From Hemicentrotus pulcherrimus (Eukaryota; Echinodermata; Echinoidea; Camarodonta; Strongylocentrotidae): 64,000 nt of DNA. Positions 57,999-64,000 of the stretch are shown one piece after another. The notes beneath the pieces were generated by a model, which saw nothing but the letters and a program-made list of their open reading frames with translations, searched no databases and had not been told where the DNA came from. Made by a program: the position numbers and the translations under genes. Position 1 is the stretch's first letter; each line of letters opens with the position of its first letter. The stretch lies in assembly GCA_003118195.1 (NCBI GenBank), contig BEXV01000630.1, positions 57,212 through 121,211 of the forward strand. The letters run 5' to 3'.

Positions 57999-58568
57999 AA
58001 ATTATTGAGTGTGCCAGCAATCCCTGTCAGAATGGTGCCACTTGCAGTGATCTTGTTAACAGCTATGAGTGCATCTGTGCAGCAGGATGGAATGGAACCT
58101 TCTGTGAGATTGAGATCAATGAATGTGTCAGTAATCCATGCCTGAATGGGGCTACTTGCAATGATCTCATAGCGGAATATGAGTGTCTTTGCTCCCCTGG
58201 ATGGAATGGAACACACTGCGAAATAAATATAGATGACTGCGTTAGTCACATGTGCCTCAATGGTGCTACCTGCATTGATGAAATAGATGGTTACAGTTGC
58301 CAGTGTCCTGAAGGTTGGGTTGGTCGATTCTGTGGTATTGAGATCTTAGAATGTCTGAGCAACCCCTGACTCAATGGAGGAAACTGTATAGACCTGATTC
58401 CAGGATATCAATGTGAATGCATTACTGGATGGACAGGAACACACTGTGAAACTGAGATCTTGGAATGTTCTTCTGATCCTTGCCAGAACGGAGCTACATG
58501 CACTGATCTGATTGGTTCATATGCGTGTCGATGTGCTCCAGGCTGGAATGGCACTAACTGTGAAATCG
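57999..58568 (+). CDS. E90: five EGF-like domains, in-frame TGA in domain 4
   Basis: 190 codons, 5 x 38. Leaders: EIIEC, EINEC, NIDDC, EILEC, EILEC. In domain 4, Cys2 is TGA at 58367-58369 (CLSNP, stop, LNGGNC) followed by C. The tandem paralogue in E95 domain 9 has TGC at exactly the matching place (62224-62226), so the ancestral codon was Cys. Domains 3-5 match domains 8-10 of E95. Domain 3 has FC-GIEILEC in place of the usual ETEILEC linker, also shared with E95. Confidence 0.82.
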
Positions 58569-58824
58569 GTGAGTATTTGTAAATTTGTTTATCCTTTTTA
58601 TTCTTCATCATTAAATCGAAAAGAAGAACAAGTGTACTGTTGAATAAGTTGCGAAAGGATTTCTTTCATGAAAGTACACTAGACTAAGGTATCTGATTTA
58701 AGAAAACGCATTTAGTACACCCCATTATATCTTTCTTCATTATTCATATTTTTCAATACATCATAAATAAATGACTATGAGATGTCCCATGAAGTTTTAC
58801 TTAGGAAATGTTGTTTTTTACCAG

Positions 58825-59280
58825 AAATTCTTGAATGTGCTGGAGATCCCTGCATGAATGGAGCTACCTGTGTAGACCTGATTGCCATGTATGAATGCAT
58901 CTGTGCTTCGGGATGGAATGGTAGCAACTGTGAAGTAGACATCCAGGAATGTGCCAGCAATACATGTCAAAATGGTGCAACATGCATAGATGAAATAGGA
59001 TTGTTCACCTGTCAATGTCCTCTTGGCTTCACTGGTGTATTATGTGAGGCCGACATAGAGGAATGTTCCAGCAATCCTTGTATGAATGGAGCAACATGTG
59101 TAGATATGATTGGAGGGTACCAATGTGAATGTACTATAGGCTGGGAGGGCATCCACTGTGAATTAGAGGACCAGGAATGTACCAGTGATCCTTGTCAGAA
59201 TGGCGCTACTTGTCTTGAATTAGTTGGAAGTTATGAATGTCAGTGTACTATAGGATGGAATGGAACAAACTGTGAAATAG
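58825..59280 (+). CDS. E91: four EGF-like domains
   Basis: 152 codons, 4 x 38. Leaders EILEC, DIQEC, DIEEC, EDQEC. Endings GWNGSNC, GFTGVLC, GWEGIHC, GWNGTNC. Differs from E96 at only about seven residues (for example NTC/NPC, M/L twice, I/L twice, E/D). No stop codon. Donor GTGAGA. Confidence 0.95.
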
Positions 59281-59475
59281 GTGAGAATATCATGATTTTT
59301 GTGCGAATAAAAGGATTGCAATATACATCTTAAGTATGGTATGAACGTTAAAATGCTCTTAAATCAAATTAAAAGTGTTTATTGGTATCCAAAGTAACTC
59401 TTCAGTTGTCCATTTTTCTCTTCATCATTACATTCTAAATCTAATACATTCTCTACATTTTGATTGTCATTCCAG

Positions 59476-59589
59476 AATCTGATGAGTGTTTGAGTAATCC
59501 TTGTCTGAATGGAGCTACTTGTATAGATTTCTTTAATGGGTTCCAATGTCGATGTGCCCCTGGATGGGAAGGAGACTTGTGTGCAATGG
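59476..59589 (+). CDS. E92: one EGF-like domain
   Basis: 38 codons: [37 protein letters not shown]. Paralogue of E97, with Ala in place of Thr after Cys6. Confidence 0.94.
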
Positions 59590-60213
59590 GTGAGTATATC
59601 ATGTACATTAATAATTGAGAGATAGAATAGCCAATGGGAATATACAAGTTTTGAATTTAGCTGTCAAATGTTTGGCCAAAAAAAATGTATGGAGATATCT
59701 ATAAGAACCATTAAGTTGACTTTCTCAGTGAATTATATTTGTGTTTTGCGAAATTTTTGTCGTGAAACCTTCCAGAAACATGTTTCATGGGACACCACTT
59801 TACACTCACTTAATCTTGATCATGAAAGTCTTGGCTAGGACGTTAATTGAAGGCTCTGTGTAGAGGAAATTACCACCTTTCCACTGCACTATTTGTATAG
59901 TTCAGTGGTCAAAATGTACACCCCCAATCAGTTTTACCTGGAGGAAAGACCCAAGGGTTACAGTGATCGAGTTTGCTTTTCACATCCCCAGCAAAGGTGC
60001 CGCCAAATACTTAATAATGATAATAACAGTAGTGTCGGGTAAGTCATATTTTGATGGAAGAGCTAAATTAAAATGATTTCTGATTCCCTTGTTTAGCTAA
60101 TGAGCCTTCAATGATGCAACTGATACTAAGTCTACTAATAAGGGTACTGTATCTCTTAAATTCAGCATATTTTTAACTTTGTGTGCTTTGTCTCTCTTTT
60201 TGCATTAAAATAG
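59590..60213. other. Intron E92-E93
   Basis: The first 300 bases are duplicated at 63704-64000. The rest is unremarkable. Confidence 0.6.
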
Positions 60214-60327
60214 AAATATTTGAGTGTGCCATCATGCCCTGTCAAAACGGTGCAACATGCGTGGATAGATTAGCAAGTTTTGAGTGCATTTGTACTCCAG
60301 GATGGCAAGGCGTGATTTGTACAGAAG
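60214..60327 (+). CDS. E93: one EGF-like domain
   Basis: 38 codons: [38 protein letters not shown]-glucose site lost. Donor GTTAGA is weak. Confidence 0.92.
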
Positions 60328-60594
60328 GTTAGAATATTCAAAGTATCATAATTTTATATAGATAATGACTTGGAAATGAAACTCTTAACTAGTGTATTTA
60401 TATCAGATGAAAAGCAGTTTTACTACTCCCATAGTTGTGTAGAGTGATGTTTCTCATATTATAGTAAAAATTAACAAACGTGCCTTTTAACAATGCTGCT
60501 TCTAGTAATTGCCTCATTTGATTTGCATCGGTTGTTGTTAAGTACCTGGACATAAATGAATATATCATTCCGTATGAATCTTTCTTCTGTATAG

Positions 60595-60708
60595 ATATTC
60601 TAGAGTGTGCCAGCAATCCCTGTCAGAATGGTGCAACTTGCTCAGACCTGGAGAACGGATTTGAATGTGTGTGTCCGTTCGGATACAGGGGAGCACTTTG
60701 TGAAGAAG
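60595..60708 (+). CDS. E94: one EGF-like domain
   Basis: 38 codons: [37 protein letters not shown]. Both O-glucose and O-fucose consensus sites. Confidence 0.94.
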
Positions 60709-61285
60709 GTAAGACGCTTGAGACTTCTGGTAGTGTTGTTATGTTGATTCATCAATAGAAATACATGTCGGAGAAGGCAATCTGTAACCTGATTGTAAAA
60801 ATAATGTAATTGTTAAAGAAGTACATACACCATGATATTACAATCCAAATACACAGAATCTCAGCATAAAATTCCCATTCTATCATAATTATAATAATAA
60901 TATTAAGTTTTTGTATAGCGCATAATATGTTATAAAGTAACATCTCTTTGCGTTTCCAAAGAACTTTGAAAATTGGAAATTATTACCCTAGCTTAAGCTA
61001 TATTTCACTCTTTATATTTGATTCGACAGTGCCACAATACCATCATTCTGCAAGGTTATGTACGAAGATACACTCACCAATCCAATAAAAATATTGTATA
61101 CCATATGCTCACATAACATACATGTCCCCATTGAAGGTATTTTACTGCAGATTTAGGGCAGTTCAGGCATTATTTGGCAACAAATTCAATATGAAATGTT
61201 CAAACATTCTGTGTGAATGGAGATAAGTGGCAATACATTAATTGTTTTAAGCTTAAAATTACAATGATTTCCTTTGTTCTTTCAG
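60709..61285. other. Intron E94-E95 with dispersed repeat
   Basis: Bases about 60880-61015 repeat the family seen at 2805-3010: (AAT)n, ATTAAGTTTTTGTATAGCGC, AAAGAACTTTGAAAATTGGA, ATTATTACCCTAGCTTAAGC. Nothing else recognised. Confidence 0.55.
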
Positions 61286-62425
61286 AAATTGTTGAATGTG
61301 CTGGCAATCCATGCATGAACGATGCAACCTGTGTGGATCTGATTGCCGGATATGTGTGTCTATGTAGTACAGGATGGCAAGGGATTCACTGTGAAAATGA
61401 CATCTTAGAATGTGCAAGCAACCCATGTCAAAATGACGCAACCTGCATCGATCTGCTTGATTCTTATGAATGCCAGTGCCCTCCTGGCTGGAATGGAACT
61501 CACTGCGAGATAGACATTATAGAATGTGCCAGTAATCCTTGTCTGAATGGTGCTACTTGTCTTGAAGAAATCAATGGATATGACTGTCAATGTCCAGAGG
61601 GTTGGACTGGGGTACACTGTGAAGAGGAAATTCAAGAGTGTACCAGTAACCCTTGTCAAAATAATGGAAACTGTGTCGACCTCATAGGTGCCTTTAACTG
61701 TGTCTGTGCACCAGGATGGACTGGAACCCTATGCGAGATTGAGATTGATGAGTGCGACAGCACTCCATGTCAAAATGGTGCGGTCTGTGTTGATATTATT
61801 GGCAGTTATGAATGTCGGTGTCTACCAGGCTGGCAAGGAGTAAACTGTGAATCTGAGATCCTTGAATGCAGTAGTAATCCATGTCAGAATGGAGCTGCAT
61901 GTTTTGACATGATCAATGCATACCAATGTATTTGTGATCCTGGTTTCAATGGTACCAACTGTGAAGTTGATATTGATGAGTGTGCCAGTGACCCATGCCA
62001 AAATGGTGCAACATGCCTTGAATCCATTGATTTCTATGAATGCCAATGTTTGCCTGGTTGGAATGGATCCAATTGTGAAGTCAACATTGATGATTGTGAT
62101 GGGAATCTTTGCATCAATGGTGCTACCTGCATTGATGAGGTAGATGGTTACATTTGCCAGTGTCCTGAAGGATGGGTTGGCCAATTCTGTGGTATTGAGA
62201 TCTTAGAATGTCTGAGCAACCCCTGCCTCAATGGAGCAAACTGTATAGACCTGATTCCAGGATATCAATGTGAATGCACTACTGAATGGATAGGAACACA
62301 CTGTGAAACTGAGATCTTGGAATGTTCTTCTGATCCTTGCCAGAACGGAGCTACATGCACTGATCTGATTGGTTCATATGAATGTCAATGTGCTCCGGGT
62401 TGGAATGGCACTAACTGTGATATAG
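61286..62425 (+). CDS. E95: ten EGF-like domains
   Basis: 380 codons, exactly 10 x 38, the longest exon of the window and free of stops. Leaders: EIVEC, DILEC, DIIEC, EIQEC, EIDEC, EILEC, DIDEC, NIDDC, EILEC, EILEC. Domains 5, 7 and 8 start with the calcium-binding ExDEC, DIDEC or NIDDC pattern. Domain 9 has lost the conserved Gly of the Cys5 loop (CTTEW). Domain 8 has LC at Cys2 (CDGNLC). The last three domains are duplicated in E90. The even 38-residue period argues for growth by unequal crossing-over inside the exon. Donor GTTAGT. Confidence 0.96.
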
Positions 62426-62938
62426 GTTAGTGATCAATTATGTTTCTTTATCGTTAAAAACGGGAAAAATATCAAAATGAAGATATTGCTATTCTGTCAG
62501 TATGTATAACAAGAAATTACCTTACTTCCTATACTTCACTTCTATCTTCCGAGTGCTTATTTTTATACAATATATTGAAAAGGTATTGTCCGTTCAATGT
62601 GCATCAGTCTGAATCTGGTTAATTGACATATTTGCTCTGAAGTTTTGTATTGAATGAGGTACAAACCTAAATATTCGTTTGTGATCTATGAGAATTAGGA
62701 TTCATGAAACTAAGCATAGTTTACTGTTGAAGTAGTTGCCAAAGGATTTGGCAACATTGGGCTGAGGTATCTGATTTTAGAAAAATACATTTAGGACACC
62801 CCCTGATATCTTCATTAATCATAGAGATAATTCATTAGCATTCAATGAATCATAGTTGAATGACTATTTTAGGTTCAAAAGAAATTCAGAGTGTCCCAGG
62901 ATGTTGTAATATTAAAGGAAATGTTGTTTTTCTTCCAG
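62426..62938. other. Intron E95-E96
   Basis: 513 bases. The 3' part (GAGGTATCTGATTT.., GACACCCCCTGATATC) matches the shorter E90-E91 intron; the first half has no counterpart there and is either an insertion or a deletion in copy 1. Confidence 0.6.
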
Positions 62939-63394
62939 AAATTCTTGAATGTGCTGGAGATCCCTGCATGAATGGAGCTACCTGTGTGGACCTGATTGCA
63001 ATGTATGAATGCATCTGTGCTCCAGGATGGAATGGTAGCAACTGTGAAGTAGACATCCAGGAATGTGCCAGCAATCCATGTCAAAATGGTGCAACATGCA
63101 TAGATGAAATAGGATTGTTCACCTGTCAATGTCCTCTTGGCTTCACTGGTGTACTATGTGAGGCCGACATAGAGGAATGTTCCAGCAATCCTTGTTTGAA
63201 TGGAGCAACATGTGTCGATCTGATTGGAGGGTACCAATGTGAATGTACTTTAGGCTGGGAGGGCATCCACTGTGAATTAGAGGACCAGGAATGTACCAGT
63301 GATCCTTGTCAGAATGGCGCTACTTGTCTTGATTTAGTTGGAAGTTATGAATGTCAGTGTACTCTAGGATGGAATGGAACAAACTGTGAAATAG
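62939..63394 (+). CDS. E96: four EGF-like domains
   Basis: 152 codons, near copy of E91. Starts [16 protein letters not shown]; domain ends GWNGSNC, GFTGVLC, GWEGIHC, GWNGTNC. Here the second domain has the ordinary ASNPC where E91 has ASNTC. No stop. Confidence 0.96.
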
Positions 63395-63589
63395 GTGAGA
63401 ATATCATGATTTTTGTGTGAATAAAAGGATGGCAATATACATCTCAAGTACGGTATGAAGGTTAAAATGCTTTAAAATCAAATTAAAAATGTTTAATGGT
63501 ATCCAAAGTAATTCTTCAGTTGTCCATTTTTCTCTTCATCATTACATTCTAAATCTAATACATTCTCTACATTTTGATTGTCATTCCAG

Positions 63590-63703
63590 AATCTGATGAG
63601 TGTTTGAGCAATCCCTGTCTGAATGGAGCTACCTGTATTGATTTCTTTAATGGGTTCCAATGTCGATGTGCCCCTGGATGGGAAGGAGACTTGTGTACAA
63701 TGG
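63590..63703 (+). CDS. E97: one EGF-like domain, last exon in window
   Basis: 38 codons: [37 protein letters not shown]. Copy of E92. Its GTGAGT donor shows that the gene continues beyond the window. Confidence 0.94.
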
Positions 63704-64000
63704 GTGAGTATATAATGTACATTAATAAACGAAAGATGGAGTAGCCAATGGGAATATATAAGTTTGTGAATTTATCTGTCAAACGTTTGGCTAAAATCAT
63801 GTATGGAGATATCTATAAGAACCATTAAGTTGACTTTCTCAGTGAATTATATTTGTGTTTTGGGAAGTTTTTGTCATGAAACCTTCCAGAAGCATTTTTC
63901 ATGGGACACCACTTTAACACTCACTTAATCTTGATCATGAAAGTCTTGGCTAGGACATTAATTAAAGGCTCTGTGTAGAGGAAATTACCACCTTTCCACT

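Larger units (their letters stand above)
58250..64000 (+). repeat. Tandem duplication of about 4.1 kb, runs off the window
   Basis: Copy 1 (about 58210-59887) and copy 2 (about 62070-64000) share the last three domains of E90/E95, the next intron in part, the four-domain exon (E91/E96), the 195-base intron, the single exon (E92/E97) and the following intron. Offset is 3857 bases at the end of E90/E95 and 4114 at E91/E96, because the second copy's intron is 257 bases longer. Exon offsets after that point are constant. Confidence 0.9.

Overview
The window is animal genomic DNA: A+T-rich, with short coding islands bounded by GT-AG introns, sequencing gaps (134 N at 12156-12289 and a single N at 23256) and scattered transposon-like repeats. 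Long arrays of Notch/fibropellin-type EGF modules combined with HYR (hyalin repeat) domains suggest a marine invertebrate deuterostome, most likely an echinoderm. That assignment is inference; I cannot name the species.

All recognised coding sequence is on the + strand and fits the interior of one giant extracellular-protein gene, or a chain of closely related genes, with neither true start nor end in the window. I place 97 exons carrying 134 EGF-like domains and 4 HYR domains, about 5,520 codons. Every exon length is a multiple of three and every junction is phase 1, so any exon can be skipped, duplicated or lost without breaking the frame. I see no signal peptide, transmembrane segment, LNR/ankyrin (Notch) or DSL (Delta) module.

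Layout. 1-803: no recognised exon, one transposon-like hairpin. 0.8-8.4 kb: exons E1-E13, several carrying two EGFs. 9-24.7 kb: E14-E43, a rapidly duplicating array of single 40-residue EGF exons, many nearly identical, with decayed relic exons between them. 26.2-32.4 kb: E44-E51, including an 8-EGF exon. 32.8-35.0 kb: four HYR exons (E52-E55). 35.3-55.0 kb: E56-E89, mostly single 38-residue exons of calcium-binding type plus 7-EGF and 3-EGF exons. 58.0-64.0 kb: E90-E97, large multi-EGF exons inside a tandem duplication of about 4.1 kb that runs off the window end.

Most unusual: five exons carry an in-frame TGA exactly where an EGF cysteine is required, and one carries an in-frame TAG. No exon has a frameshift, and I found no EGF that lost a cysteine by missense change. 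The HYR block separates two EGF classes: a 40-residue class without calcium or hydroxylation signals before it, and a 38-residue class with them after it. Many modules carry Notch-like O-glucose and O-fucose consensus sites.

Introns without their own entry are about 150-800 bases long, and I see nothing recognisable in them beyond A+T-rich sequence.
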